In this document: piece after piece, positions 16,000 to 24,439 of the stretch
Numbering within the stretch: the stretch's first letter is position 1
Layout: every line of letters starts with the position of its first letter
NCBI RefSeq assembly: GCF_000725625.1
Contig: NZ_JOHS01000027.1
Coordinates: 1-64,000, forward strand
Direction: 5' to 3'
Length of the DNA stretch: 64,000 bases
Origin: Streptomyces sp. NRRL F-6676
GTDB taxonomy: Bacteria > Actinomycetota > Actinomycetes > Streptomycetales > Streptomycetaceae
Translations under genes and position numbers: made by a program
Notes under the pieces: generated by a model
Told to the model about the DNA's origin: nothing
Database searches by the model: none
What the model saw: the letters and a program-made list of their open reading frames with translations, nothing else

Positions 16000-18750
16000 A
16001 TGCAGATAGCACGCCGCCGCCGGCAGGCCGGGAAGAACCACTACGACCTGCTGGGCAGACGCGTCAGCCGCCGGGCCACGCTGGTCACGGCCTGCATCAC
16101 CACGGCCGCCCTGGCCACCGGCGTCGCCGTCGCCGAGACCCGCCAGTTCGGCACCGAACAGGTCGGCCAGGTCACCCACAAGGGCCAGGTCGTCTCCGCC
16201 GACCAGTACATCGCCCCGTACGGCGACCGCCTCGTCATCGACGACGGCAAGATCATGTCGTCGACGGTCAGCCCCGACGGCGGCCACCTCGCCGCCTCGG
16301 TCACCGACGGCGACGCCTCGCTGGTCGTCGTGGACCTCGCGACCGGCCGGATCAAGCAGCGCGTCGGCACCAACGCCGCCGACGACCTGCGCATCAGCAG
16401 CAACGCCGTCGGTCAGGAAGGCCCCGTCTACTCGCCCGACGGCAAGCAGCTCTGGCTGGGCCAGCTCGACGGCTACACCAAGTTCACCGTGAACGAGGAC
16501 GGCACCCTCGCCAACCCGGTGACCGTCACGATCCCGGCCGACGGCAGCAAGCAGGCCCTGCCCGCCGCCGCCGTGTTCTCCGCCGACGGCTCCACCGTGT
16601 ACGCCGCGGTCAACGGCCAGAACCGGGTGGTCGCCATCGACGCGGCGACCGGCGCCGTCAAGCAGAACTGGACGGTGGGCAACGCCCCGCGCGGCATGGC
16701 CCGCGTCGGCGACAAGCTCTACGTCAGCAACGAGGGCGGCCGGCCCGCGAAGGCCGGGGACCCCACGCTCAACTCCTACGGCACACAGGTGCCGGCCGAT
16801 CCGAAGACCGGCGCGACCACCACCGGCACGGTCAGCGTCATCGACCTGGCCGCCCCCTCCGCCGCCGTCCGCACCATCGACGTCGGCCTGCACCCGACCG
16901 CCGTGTACGCCCGGCACGGAGCGGTGTTCGTCACCAACACCGCCGACAACAACGTGTCGGTCATCGACACCGCCAAGGGCAAGGTCGTCCAGACCATCTC
17001 CACCCAGCCGTGGCCGGAGGCCTCCGTCGGCTACGAGCCCGACGCGGTCACCCTCACCGACGACGGCCGCCTGCTGGTGACGCTCGGCCGCGCCAACGCC
17101 GTCGCCGTCTACCGCTACACCTCCCCGCAGGAGCCGGTCAGTTACGTCGGCCTCCTCCCGACGGACTACTTCCCCGCCGAGATCACCACCGTGGGCAAGA
17201 AGGTCGTCGTCTCCAACACCCGCGGCATCGACGCGCGCCGCCCCGCCGCCGCCGGCCACGGCACCCACGACACGACCTCCAGCCTGACGCAGTTCACCCT
17301 GCCCAGTGACCGCGTCATCCGCGCGCAGACCGCCAAGGTCTTCCAGCAGAACGGCTGGACCGGCAACGCCGTCCAGTCGGCCAAGGGACACGGCAAGGCC
17401 AAGCCGCAGCCGGTCCCGAAGCGGCTCGGCGACCCGTCGACGATCAAGCACGTCTTCCTGATCGTCAAGGAGAACCGCACCTACGACCAGGTGCTCGGCG
17501 ACGTCCCCGAGGGCAACGGCGACCCGTCGCTGACGCAGTTCGGCGAGAACGTCACCCCGAACCAGCACGCGCTGGCGAAGCAGTTCGGCCTGTACGACAA
17601 CACCTACGACATCGGCACCAACTCCGCCGAGGGCCACAACTGGCTCATGCAGGCCGACAACCCCGAGTACACCGAGTCCTCGGCCGGCGAGTACAAGCGC
17701 AGCTACGACACCGAGGACGACGCCCTCGGCCACCAGAAGACCGGCTTCCTGTGGACGGGCGCGCAGGCGGCCGGCAGAAGCGTGCGGGACTTCGGCGAGT
17801 TCCAGCAGTTCCTGACCAAGCCGTCCGGCGCGAGCTGGCAGAACCTGTACTGCGACGCCAGGAACATGGACGCCACCGGCCAGGCCACCGCGTACCCGTT
17901 GAACTCCTCCTCGCCGATCCCGTCGCTCAACAGCGTCTCGGTGCCCGGCTTCCCGAAGTTCGACACCAGCGTCCCGGACCTGTACCGGTACGAGATCTGG
18001 AAGCAGGACTTCGAGAAGCACGGTCCGGCGAACCTGAACATGTTCTGGCTCTCCAGCGACCACACCGGCGGCCCGGCCGGCCCGGCCGCCCAGGTCGCCG
18101 ACAACGACCTCGCCACCGGCAAGATCATCGACAAGATCTCGCACAGCAAGTACTGGAAGGACTCGGCGATCTTCGTCGTCGAGGACGACTCCCAGGCCGG
18201 CCTCGACCACGTCGACGGCCACCGCGCCCCGATCCAGATCATCAGCCCCTGGGCGCAGCACGGCACCGTCGACAGCCACTACTACTCGCAGATCACGATG
18301 ATCCGCACCATCGAGCAGATCCTCGGGATCCACCCGATGAACCAGAAGGACAGCGCGGCCACCCCCATGCGGGGCGTGTTCACCCGGCGGCCCGACTACA
18401 CGCCGTTCACCGCCCTGCCGAACCGCACCCCGCTGACCGACGGGCTGAAGACCCCGCCGTCCTGCGGAGTGGACACCCCCGCCGCGCAGGACCCGAAGGC
18501 GGCGGTCGTACCGACGGCGAAGGTCCCGGCGGGCAAGGCGTCCCTCGCCGCCGCGTGGGACTCGTGGAAGTCCAAGCAGCGCCTGACCGGTCCGCACGCC
18601 GTACCCGACTACGCCAACCCGGCCCAGATGAACCACCTCACCTGGTACCAGACGCACAACTGGGCCCGTCCGTACCCCGGCGAGAAGAAGATCTACGCCC
18701 CGAACGACGTGCCCGGCGCGTTCATCCCGTCGGCGGAGTCCGACGGCTGA
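16000..18750 (+). CDS. Exported YncE-like beta-propeller / phosphoesterase fusion
   Basis: The product is 916 residues. A basic leader and hydrophobic segment (RRATLVTACITTAALATGVA) suggest export. Residues of about 80-450 are a beta-propeller with YVTN-type blades (VYAAVNGQNRVVAIDAATG, VFVTNTADNNVSVIDTAKGK). From about residue 470 an alkaline-phosphatase-like or acid-phosphatase-like phosphoesterase domain follows (HVFLIVKENRTYDQVLGD, GTNSAEGHNW, FVVEDDSQAGLDHVDGHR, which carry metal ligands). Proteins of this two-domain plan are common in Streptomyces, with no settled substrate. ATG 16000 follows TAAGGA. A strong hairpin lies 20 bp after the stop. Confidence 0.88.
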   Translation: MQIARRRRQAGKNHYDLLGRRVSRRATLVTACITTAALATGVAVAETRQFGTEQVGQVTHKGQVVSADQYIAPYGDRLVIDDGKIMSSTVSPDGGHLAASVTDGDASLVVVDLATGRIKQRVGTNAADDLRISSNAVGQEGPVYSPDGKQLWLGQLDGYTKFTVNEDGTLANPVTVTIPADGSKQALPAAAVFSADGSTVYAAVNGQNRVVAIDAATGAVKQNWTVGNAPRGMARVGDKLYVSNEGGRPAKAGDPTLNSYGTQVPADPKTGATTTGTVSVIDLAAPSAAVRTIDVGLHPTAVYARHGAVFVTNTADNNVSVIDTAKGKVVQTISTQPWPEASVGYEPDAVTLTDDGRLLVTLGRANAVAVYRYTSPQEPVSYVGLLPTDYFPAEITTVGKKVVVSNTRGIDARRPAAAGHGTHDTTSSLTQFTLPSDRVIRAQTAKVFQQNGWTGNAVQSAKGHGKAKPQPVPKRLGDPSTIKHVFLIVKENRTYDQVLGDVPEGNGDPSLTQFGENVTPNQHALAKQFGLYDNTYDIGTNSAEGHNWLMQADNPEYTESSAGEYKRSYDTEDDALGHQKTGFLWTGAQAAGRSVRDFGEFQQFLTKPSGASWQNLYCDARNMDATGQATAYPLNSSSPIPSLNSVSVPGFPKFDTSVPDLYRYEIWKQDFEKHGPANLNMFWLSSDHTGGPAGPAAQVADNDLATGKIIDKISHSKYWKDSAIFVVEDDSQAGLDHVDGHRAPIQIISPWAQHGTVDSHYYSQITMIRTIEQILGIHPMNQKDSAATPMRGVFTRRPDYTPFTALPNRTPLTDGLKTPPSCGVDTPAAQDPKAAVVPTAKVPAGKASLAAAWDSWKSKQRLTGPHAVPDYANPAQMNHLTWYQTHNWARPYPGEKKIYAPNDVPGAFIPSAESDG

Positions 18751-18769
18751 CGCACGCCCACACCCGCGA

Positions 18770-18802
18770 CCGAGCGCGGCCGTCCGGACCGGCCGCGCTC
18801 GG
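18770..18802 (+). terminator. Strong hairpin terminator
   Basis: CCGAGCGCGGCCG (18770-18782) pairs perfectly with CGGCCGCGCTCGG (18790-18802) across a 7-base loop. It stands 20 bp after the phosphoesterase stop codon. Confidence 0.75.
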
Positions 18803-19000
18803 CGAAGCCCTGGGTGCGCGCTCACGCACCCCACTCCGCCCGCGCCGTCCTGCCCGGCCCGTCGTCGCGCGGTTCCGCGCCCCGGCGGTCGGCCGGGGCC
18901 GCACGGCGCCGGCGAGGGGTTCGGCGGCGACGGGTGTGACGGCCTCGTTGCCGTCCGACCTGCGGAACGCGTCCTGGCCGCGTCGTCCTACGGTGGCGTC

Positions 19001-19384
19001 ATGACTGATCACCTGGAAGGGGCCGTCGCGCCCGTCGGGCCGTACGAGCCGCCCTACTACGTGGCTGTGTTCAGCACCGTGCGTACGCCGGAGCAGGACG
19101 GTTACCGGGAGACCAACGCGCGTATGGAGGAGCTGGTGCGGGGGGTGCCCGGGTTCCTGGGGATGGATCACGCGCAGACTCCCGGCGGGCTGGGCATCAC
19201 CGTCGGGTACTTCCGTGACGCCGACGCGCTCGCCGAGTGGCGGCGCGATGCCGAGCACCGTGCGGCGCAGGAGCGCGGGCGGGCCGAGTGGTACGAGAGC
19301 TACACCTTGCATGTGGCGAAGGTGGAGCGGAGCCATGGGTTCACGAGGGCGGCGCGGTCCTCGCGGGGGCCCGCGGGGGAGTGA
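19001..19384 (+). CDS. Antibiotic biosynthesis monooxygenase-type small protein
   Basis: The product is 127 residues. The dimeric ferredoxin-like fold of the ABM family is indicated by YYVAVFSTVRTPEQDGY, MEELVRGVPGFLGMDHAQ and GLGITVGYFRDADALAEWRR followed by HRAAQERGRAEWYESYTLHV. Such proteins range from cofactor-free monooxygenases to stress proteins. Nothing links this one to the red cluster. The preceding 250 bp contain a terminator and no gene. Confidence 0.8.
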   Translation: MTDHLEGAVAPVGPYEPPYYVAVFSTVRTPEQDGYRETNARMEELVRGVPGFLGMDHAQTPGGLGITVGYFRDADALAEWRRDAEHRAAQERGRAEWYESYTLHVAKVERSHGFTRAARSSRGPAGE

Positions 19385-19894
19385 CGTCGACCTGACCGGC
19401 ACCGGGCCGGCGCCTGGCCGTCACCGGTCCGGTGCGGTCACGCCGCCGGCATCGTCCCGCCGCGTTCGGTGCGGGTCCGCTCGCGCCCGCAGGGCCGTCC
19501 GGCCGGGGGGTGAGGGCCGTCCGGCCCAAGTTCCGTGTGCTGCCGTACCGGGAGCATGGGTGGTGACCGGCGGGGAGGCCGCAGGCCGGGGAGGAGTCAC
19601 GGGGCTCGTGTCCGAGGTCCGCTTCCCGGGTTCACCGGCCGCCACGGCTCAGTCTTCTCGTCTGCGGGGGCCGTGACGGGCGGGCGGGCTCCCCGGCCGG
19701 TCGCCGTCCGGGCCACGCACCTGCCACCTCCGGACGGTGGTCCGCCCCGCCCCCGGCGCCGGTGCGTTCGTGTGCCGGCCGCCCCCGGCGCGCCGGCTGT
19801 CCCGGGGGCGCGGCGGACGCACGGCCCCGCCCGCCCCGGCGGGGCCGCCGGCCGGCTGAGGCGCGCCCCGCGTCCACGCAACGAAAGAGGCTCC
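19385..19894. other. 510-bp gap with no recognisable gene
   Basis: The stretch is GC-rich and has open frames on both strands without familiar protein signatures or a ribosome site. The 13-base phrase GGGCCGTCCGGCC occurs twice within 35 bp near 19490-19525 and can fold on itself. I see no other structure. The next gene's ribosome site, GAAAGAGG, ends the gap. Confidence 0.4.
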
Positions 19895-20392
19895 ATGCAC
19901 GCTTCGCGTTCCCTCGTCGCCCGCGCGCTCACCAGGTCGGTCGGCGTGGCGCTGCTGGCCGCCGGGCCCGTCATGCTGGTGCGCGGACTCGGCGGGCGTC
20001 GCCAGATCCGTGCCGAACTGGCCGCCCAGCGGATCACGTTCCCGGACAGCGGCTTGCCCGCCGGGCTCGCCCGGCACGCCGGCTCCCCGGTCGGGACCGG
20101 CCCCCAGGCCCACGCCTACGCCGCCCTCATCAAGGACCACCTCGCCCACGCCACGAACGGCCGTACCTACGCCGAGATCACCGACGAGTTCCAGTCCACC
20201 AGCGGTGACGACGAGAAACTCGCCCGGCTCCGCCAGACCGCGTTCATGGGCGAGAGCCTGCGCGCCTCCCTCCTCTCCGCCTACCAGGCCTGGCACCTCA
20301 CCACCCTCGTCAGCGGCCTCGGCACCCTCCTGACCGGCCTGGGCGCGGCCCTGCTCGCCGCACCGCCCGCCCCTCCGTCCCCCTCACGGTGA
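19895..20392 (+). CDS. Small membrane protein of unknown function
   Basis: The product is 165 residues. One membrane segment lies near the N-terminus (VGVALLAAGPVMLVRGLGG) and a second at the C-terminus (LTTLVSGLGTLLTGLGAALLA). The 100 residues between them are polar and predicted helical, with AYAALIKDHLAHATNGRTYA as the clearest amphipathic stretch, and probably lie outside or at the membrane face. No family is recognised. ATG 19895 is chosen for the upstream GAAAGAGG. Confidence 0.65.
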   Translation: MHASRSLVARALTRSVGVALLAAGPVMLVRGLGGRRQIRAELAAQRITFPDSGLPAGLARHAGSPVGTGPQAHAYAALIKDHLAHATNGRTYAEITDEFQSTSGDDEKLARLRQTAFMGESLRASLLSAYQAWHLTTLVSGLGTLLTGLGAALLAAPPAPPSPSR

Positions 20393-20482
20393 GGCGTTCC
20401 GGGGGCGTTGTCAGACCCTCCCTCTAGTGTCGGAGACGACGCCAACGCGACCGTCGCGGTCGCCCGTTGAGAGGACGCCTCC

Positions 20483-20953
20483 GTGCGCACACTGCCGAGG
20501 ACCGACGACGACTTCCCGGCCATGCTGGTCATCCGCACCCATTACGGGGACGACGAGGGCTGGCAGCGGGTGCGGGAGGCGCTGGACGAGCCCTGGGTGT
20601 TCGACGAGGACGACGAGGACGACGAAGGCGTCAAGGGGGAGATCCTTTTCGTCGAGGATCCCGCTTGGGAGGACGCGGAGCCTGCCGCTGTTCTCGCCGC
20701 CCTCACCGCGCCCGAGGAGGGCGGCGGCGAGGAGCCGGTCGAGTGCGGCTGGGCGGTGGTCTTCCTCGCCGACCGCGTCGGCATGGAGAACGCACGGCCG
20801 TCGCTGCTCGCGGTGAGCACCGACCCCGAGGAGGTGACGGCACCGTTCCGCATAGCCGCCAGAGTGACCTCGCACGGGATGCACTGGAATCTGGCCCTCG
20901 CCAACATGGACTTCGGCGACTTCGAGGGGTGGGACGGGGAGCTGGTCGACTGA
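20483..20953 (+). CDS. Acidic protein of unknown function (DUF6924-like)
   Basis: The product is 156 residues and very acidic, including a run FDEDDEDDEGVKGEILFVED. The start MRTLPRTDDDFPAMLVIRTH, a central WAVVFLADRVGMEN and the end ANMDFGDFEGWDGELVD resemble a conserved actinobacterial family of unknown role (I believe DUF6924). It is soluble, has no catalytic motif, and is not linked to either neighbour. Confidence 0.65.
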   Translation: MRTLPRTDDDFPAMLVIRTHYGDDEGWQRVREALDEPWVFDEDDEDDEGVKGEILFVEDPAWEDAEPAAVLAALTAPEEGGGEEPVECGWAVVFLADRVGMENARPSLLAVSTDPEEVTAPFRIAARVTSHGMHWNLALANMDFGDFEGWDGELVD

Positions 20954-20982
20954 CGCGCCGGACCCGCGCCGGGTGGCCCGGC

Positions 20983-21523
20983 TCAGTTCCAGGATGTCGG
21001 AGGGCGGAACAGCTCGTACTCCTCCACCTTCGCGAAGCCCATGCCCGCGTACACGGGGGCGCCCAGGACGCCGGCCTGCAACGTGCCGACGCGCAGTCCG
21101 CGGCGCCGGCCCTCCGCCAGTGCGGCGGCGGTGAGTGCCGCGCCGATGCCCCGGCGCCGGCACGCCTCGGCCGTCGCGACGATGTAGACGCCGGCCACCC
21201 CATGGGCGTCGAACAGGAGGGCCGTGCCCACGGCCCGCCCGCCGGCGCGCGCGACGAAGCGGACGGCGCGCGGGTCCTCGCCCCGTCCTCCTCGATCCGT
21301 ACGGCGGCGTCCACCAGTTCCGGGCCCACCCCGAAGGAGGGGCCGTAGGCGCACCCACTCGGCGCAGGTCGCGCGGTCCGTGCCCTCCAGCACCGCCGCT
21401 GCGGTAGTGCGCGAGGTCGTCGTCACTGCGGCCCGCCGCGCACCAACCCAGCCAGTACGCACGGCAGTTGGCGAGCGGCGGGGCAAGCTCGTCGATGCCC
21501 TTCACGGTGCTCCGCACGGTCAT
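20983..21523 (-). pseudogene. GNAT acetyltransferase gene broken by frameshifts and a deletion
   Basis: A GNAT protein can be pieced together only by changing frame. It starts MTVRSTVKGIDELAPPLANC at 21523 in one frame. The piece TDRATCAEWVRLRP is in a second frame and GPELVDAAVRIEEDG in a third. The piece from AVRFVARAGGRAVGTALLFD to VEEYELFRPPTSWN at 20983 is back in the second. The acetyl-CoA loop is intact in sequence (RRRGIGAALTAAALAEG). About 40-70 residues expected between the N-terminal helix and the middle are missing. Several independent lesions make a single sequencing error unlikely. The gene is a decayed N-acetyltransferase. Confidence 0.72.
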
Positions 21524-21675
21524 GCCCGCGAACCTACCCGGCCGTGCGCGGCGGACGTCGCCGCGCACGCCGCGTACCGGCCGAAGTGGCGTGGACGGGA
21601 TCAACTACCGTTCCGGTGAACGGTGCACGGTGCACGGTGAACCATGCACGATGAACGACGACTCACGGAGGTTCC

Positions 21676-22710
21676 ATGGCCGCGTCCGTCCCCCGCCCCC
21701 GCCTGGACGCCCCGGCCGTCGAGCGGGCCGCCGGAGTGCTGCTCGGCGCGGCCGCGGGCGACGCCCTCGGGGTGCCGTACGAGTTCCGGGCCACGCTCAC
21801 CGAGGACCAGCGGCCGGAGATGATCGGCGGCGGCCTCGGCCCCTACGCGCCCGGCGAGTACTCCGACGACACCCAGATGCAGGTCTGCATCGCCGAGGTC
21901 GCAGCCACCGGGGCCGACCTCCGTGACCCCGAGGCACTGGACGCGGTCGCGGCGAACTTCCAGCGGTGGCTGAGCGAGGGCGCCAGCGACGTCGGCGCCC
22001 AGACCCGCGCCGTCCTGCACGCCGCCGGCCGCACGCCCGGCACGCCCGGCGCCGCGCTGCGCGAGGCCGCCCGCGCCTTCACCGAGGCCAGGGAGCAGAG
22101 CGCGGGCAACGGCTCGTTGATGCGTACGGGCATCGTCGCCCTCGCCCACCTCGACGACCCGGCGGCGATGGCCGAGGCGGCCACGGCGGTCGGCGCGCTC
22201 ACCCACCCGGACCCCGACTGCGCCGACGCCTGCGTGCTGTGGTGCTCGGGCATCCGCACCGCCGTCCTGCACGGCACCTTCGACGGCGTACGGGAAGGGC
22301 TCGGCCTCCTCCCCGCCGAGCGCCGGGAGCGCTGGGCGGCGCTGCTCGACGAGGCGGAGGCGCAGCCGCCGTACCACTTCTCCCACAACGGCTGGGTCGT
22401 CCACGCGTTGCAGGCCGCCTGGTCGGCGATCATCCGTACGCCCGTTCCCGAACCGGGCGCGGGCGAGGGGCAGCCGCCGTCCGCGCATCTGCGTCTCGCC
22501 CTGGAGGCGGCGGTGCGGGCCGGTACGGACACCGACACCGTCGCGGCCATCGCGGGCGCCCTGCTCGGCGCCCGCTGGGGCCGCTGCGCCGTGCCGTCCG
22601 AGTGGCGGCAGGCCGTCCACGGCTGGCCCGGCCTCGACGCGGACGCCCTCGTCCGGCTCGCGGTCCGTACGGCACTGGGCGGGCGGGACGAGACCGCGGC
22701 AGAGGGCTGA
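21676..22710 (+). CDS. ADP-ribosylglycohydrolase family protein
   Basis: The product is 344 residues. The ADP-ribosylhydrolase fold and its di-magnesium ligands are visible: GAAAGDALGVPYEFRA, GEYSDDTQMQVCIAEVA (Asp-Asp-Thr), SAGNGSLMRTGIVAL and, near the C-terminus, GTDTDTVAAIAGALLGARWG. It should remove ADP-ribose from protein side chains or small molecules. Known bacterial relatives include the dinitrogenase-reductase-activating DraG enzymes, but no nitrogenase is nearby, so the target is unknown. It starts at ATG 21676 after ACGGAGG. It lies on the strand opposite the GNAT relic. Confidence 0.9.
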   Translation: MAASVPRPRLDAPAVERAAGVLLGAAAGDALGVPYEFRATLTEDQRPEMIGGGLGPYAPGEYSDDTQMQVCIAEVAATGADLRDPEALDAVAANFQRWLSEGASDVGAQTRAVLHAAGRTPGTPGAALREAARAFTEAREQSAGNGSLMRTGIVALAHLDDPAAMAEAATAVGALTHPDPDCADACVLWCSGIRTAVLHGTFDGVREGLGLLPAERRERWAALLDEAEAQPPYHFSHNGWVVHALQAAWSAIIRTPVPEPGAGEGQPPSAHLRLALEAAVRAGTDTDTVAAIAGALLGARWGRCAVPSEWRQAVHGWPGLDADALVRLAVRTALGGRDETAAEG

Positions 22711-22938
22711 GGCGGAGGCACAGGCAGAAGGCCAGGCAGAGGGCGAGGGCGGGAGCACGGCACAGCGGCCTCCCCCGCGGCGACCGCGTCGCCCGGTCCG
22801 CCACCGCCCGGGTCCCGGAGCGGGCACGGCGAGCGGGGCAATGCGGGCGGGCATGGCTCGGCGACGCCCCGCCGGGGCGATGACCGGCGGACGTCACGAC
22901 GGGTGGGCCGGCAAGCGGCCCCGGCCCGCGCCCCGGCG

Positions 22939-23160
22939 CTAGAGCTTGTTCAGCTTGGCGTACGGGCTCGGGATCCGCGCCTGCGTCGCACCGAAGTCGA
23001 CGAGGGCCGCGATCCCCTCCTCCATGCCGACGACCCGGCCGAGGCCGTACATGTCGTGCGTGACCCGGTCGCCCACGGCGAAGTGCTTGGGCGGCGGGGG
23101 GACCGGAGCCTTGAAGGGGCTCGTGGGCAGATGGCGTCTGGGTACCACTGGCTTTGTCAT
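22939..23160 (-). CDS. Small SH3/Tudor-like protein (CarD/UvrD-tail type)
   Basis: The protein is 73 residues. After a Pro-rich lead the sequence KHFAVGDRVTHDMYGLGRVV followed by GMEEGIAALVDFGATQARI has the GDRV-H-x5-G-V pattern of the RNA-polymerase-binding module of CarD and the C-terminal Tudor domain of UvrD/PcrA. It could bind RNA polymerase or nucleic acid. ATG 23158-23160 is preferred over the longer open frame because the conserved part begins soon after. It reads away from redD and marks the left edge of the red cluster. Confidence 0.7.
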   Translation of the reverse strand: MTKPVVPRRHLPTSPFKAPVPPPPKHFAVGDRVTHDMYGLGRVVGMEEGIAALVDFGATQARIPSPYAKLNKL

Positions 23161-23609
23161 CCTCTCCAGTATGCGCCCTGGCCCGCCACCGTCCGAGCGA
23201 GAAGGCTCACCGCGCCCTGCGGGGGCCCACCCCGCTTCCGTGAAGGCGCCGGTCAGCCACTGGTCGGGCGCGTGCGCGAGGAGCGGCGTCCGCCGGTCGA
23301 CAACCAGGCCGCCGGCATCGGGGTGCCGCACCGGACGCTCGGCGTACGCATACCTGCGTCCCCGCTCAACGAATGGTGGAGGCGGCCGGGTGGCCCGGGG
23401 CAGCCTGCCGTGTAGTGCAGAAATCCATCAAGGGATGGATGACAGGACCCAGGGCGGCTGAAAAACTCAAGCCAGAGTTCCTGATTCAAACATCTCTGCC
23501 ACCGGCGAACAGCAGCGCTCCGGCGGGGCTGGATCACTGGTCTCTCGAATGGTGCGTCACTGCTGGCACGCTGGGCCGATTCCGTTTCGCAGCAGACCGG
23601 GGGAGTGGC
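23161..23609. promoter_or_regulatory. redD upstream region with inverted repeat
   Basis: These 449 bp separate redD from the small SH3-like gene. GC content drops noticeably between about 23415 and 23600, as expected of a promoter. A perfect inverted repeat ATCCATC-AAGG-GATGGAT (23423-23440) lies 170 bp before the redD start and is a candidate binding site for a LuxR-type regulator such as RedZ, which is known to activate redD in S. coelicolor. An ACGCA-TACC-TGCGT repeat is at 23346-23359. No convincing gene is present. Confidence 0.5.
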
Positions 23610-24416
23610 TTGCGCATCCAAATTCTGGGCCCCGTTTTCGTGGACGACGAGGGGCAGATACGCGCCATTCGAGCCAACAAGGTGCGAGCACTGCTCGCCA
23701 CCCTCGCCCTGGAGGCGGGGCGGGCCGTCTCCAGCGAGGACCTCGTCGACGAACTGTGGTCCGGGACCGCCATCGGCAACGCCCGCAACGCGTTGCAGGC
23801 GACCGTGACCCGGCTGCGCAGGGCCATCGAGCCGGCCGCACGCCGGCGCGGCGGCTCCGTGCTGCGCGGGGTCAACAACGGCTACCTCCTCGAACTGTCC
23901 CCGGAGCACGTGGACGGCAACAGATTCCTCGAACTGGCCGCCCAGGGCGCCGCGCACCTGGGGACCCGGCCCGAACGCGCGCTGGAACTCCTCCAGTGCG
24001 CCCTCGACGTCTGGCGCGGCCCCGCCCTCCTCGACGCGGGCGACGGCCTGCGCGTACGGGGTGCGGCGGCCCTCTTCGACGAACGCCGGCTCACCGTCCG
24101 CGAGGACCTGGTCAGCGCCCTGCTGTCGGTCGGCGACGAGGCCCGGGCGATCGCGGAGCTGCGCCGGCTCGTCGCCCTCCACCCCCAGCGCGAGCGGTTC
24201 TGCGAGCTGCTGATGCTCGCGCTCTACCGCACGGGCCGGCAGGGCGAGGCGCTGGACCTGTTCCGGTGGGCCAGGCGGCGGCTCGACGAGGAACTGGGCA
24301 TCCGGCCGGGCGCGCCGCTCCAGCGTCTGCACGCCGAGATCCTGGCGCAGGACCCGGCGCTGCGGCTGCCCGCCGCGGTCCTGCCGGGCCAGGGCGTACC
24401 GGCGGCGGTCCGGTAG
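23610..24416 (+). CDS. redD: RedD, SARP-family pathway activator
   Basis: This is a small SARP of 268 residues, the size of RedD or ActII-ORF4. An OmpR-type winged helix fills the first 95 residues (LRIQILGPVFVDDEGQ, RALLATLALEAGRAVSSEDL, NALQATVTRLRRAIEP, LRGVNNGYLLEL). A bacterial transcriptional activation domain follows (about 100-245; SALLSVGDEARAIAELRRLV, LMLALYRTGRQGEALDLF). It activates the biosynthetic operons. TTG 23610 is chosen because LRIQILGP is the family N-terminus and GGGGGAG precedes it; the frame is open further upstream but unlike SARPs. There is no TTA codon. The heptamer arrays at 35171-35257 are its likely targets. It is followed at once by redX. Confidence 0.92.
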   Translation: MRIQILGPVFVDDEGQIRAIRANKVRALLATLALEAGRAVSSEDLVDELWSGTAIGNARNALQATVTRLRRAIEPAARRRGGSVLRGVNNGYLLELSPEHVDGNRFLELAAQGAAHLGTRPERALELLQCALDVWRGPALLDAGDGLRVRGAAALFDERRLTVREDLVSALLSVGDEARAIAELRRLVALHPQRERFCELLMLALYRTGRQGEALDLFRWARRRLDEELGIRPGAPLQRLHAEILAQDPALRLPAAVLPGQGVPAAVR

Positions 24417-24439
24417 TGGGCGGCGAGGAGAGCACGCCT

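Noticed and set aside
19535..19894. Upstream extension of the small membrane protein gene
   Set aside because: The added residues are Arg/Pro/Gly-rich and disordered, and the ATG at 19895 has a good ribosome site.
23340..23375. Possible tRNA-like fold around the ACGCA-TACC-TGCGT repeat
   Set aside because: No T-arm GGTTC consensus, no acceptor stem and no anticodon arm could be assembled around it.
23373..23609. N-terminal extension of RedD by about 79 residues from an upstream ATG
   Set aside because: SARPs start at the L/MRIQILGP strand. The extension has no similarity and covers the low-GC promoter-like stretch.
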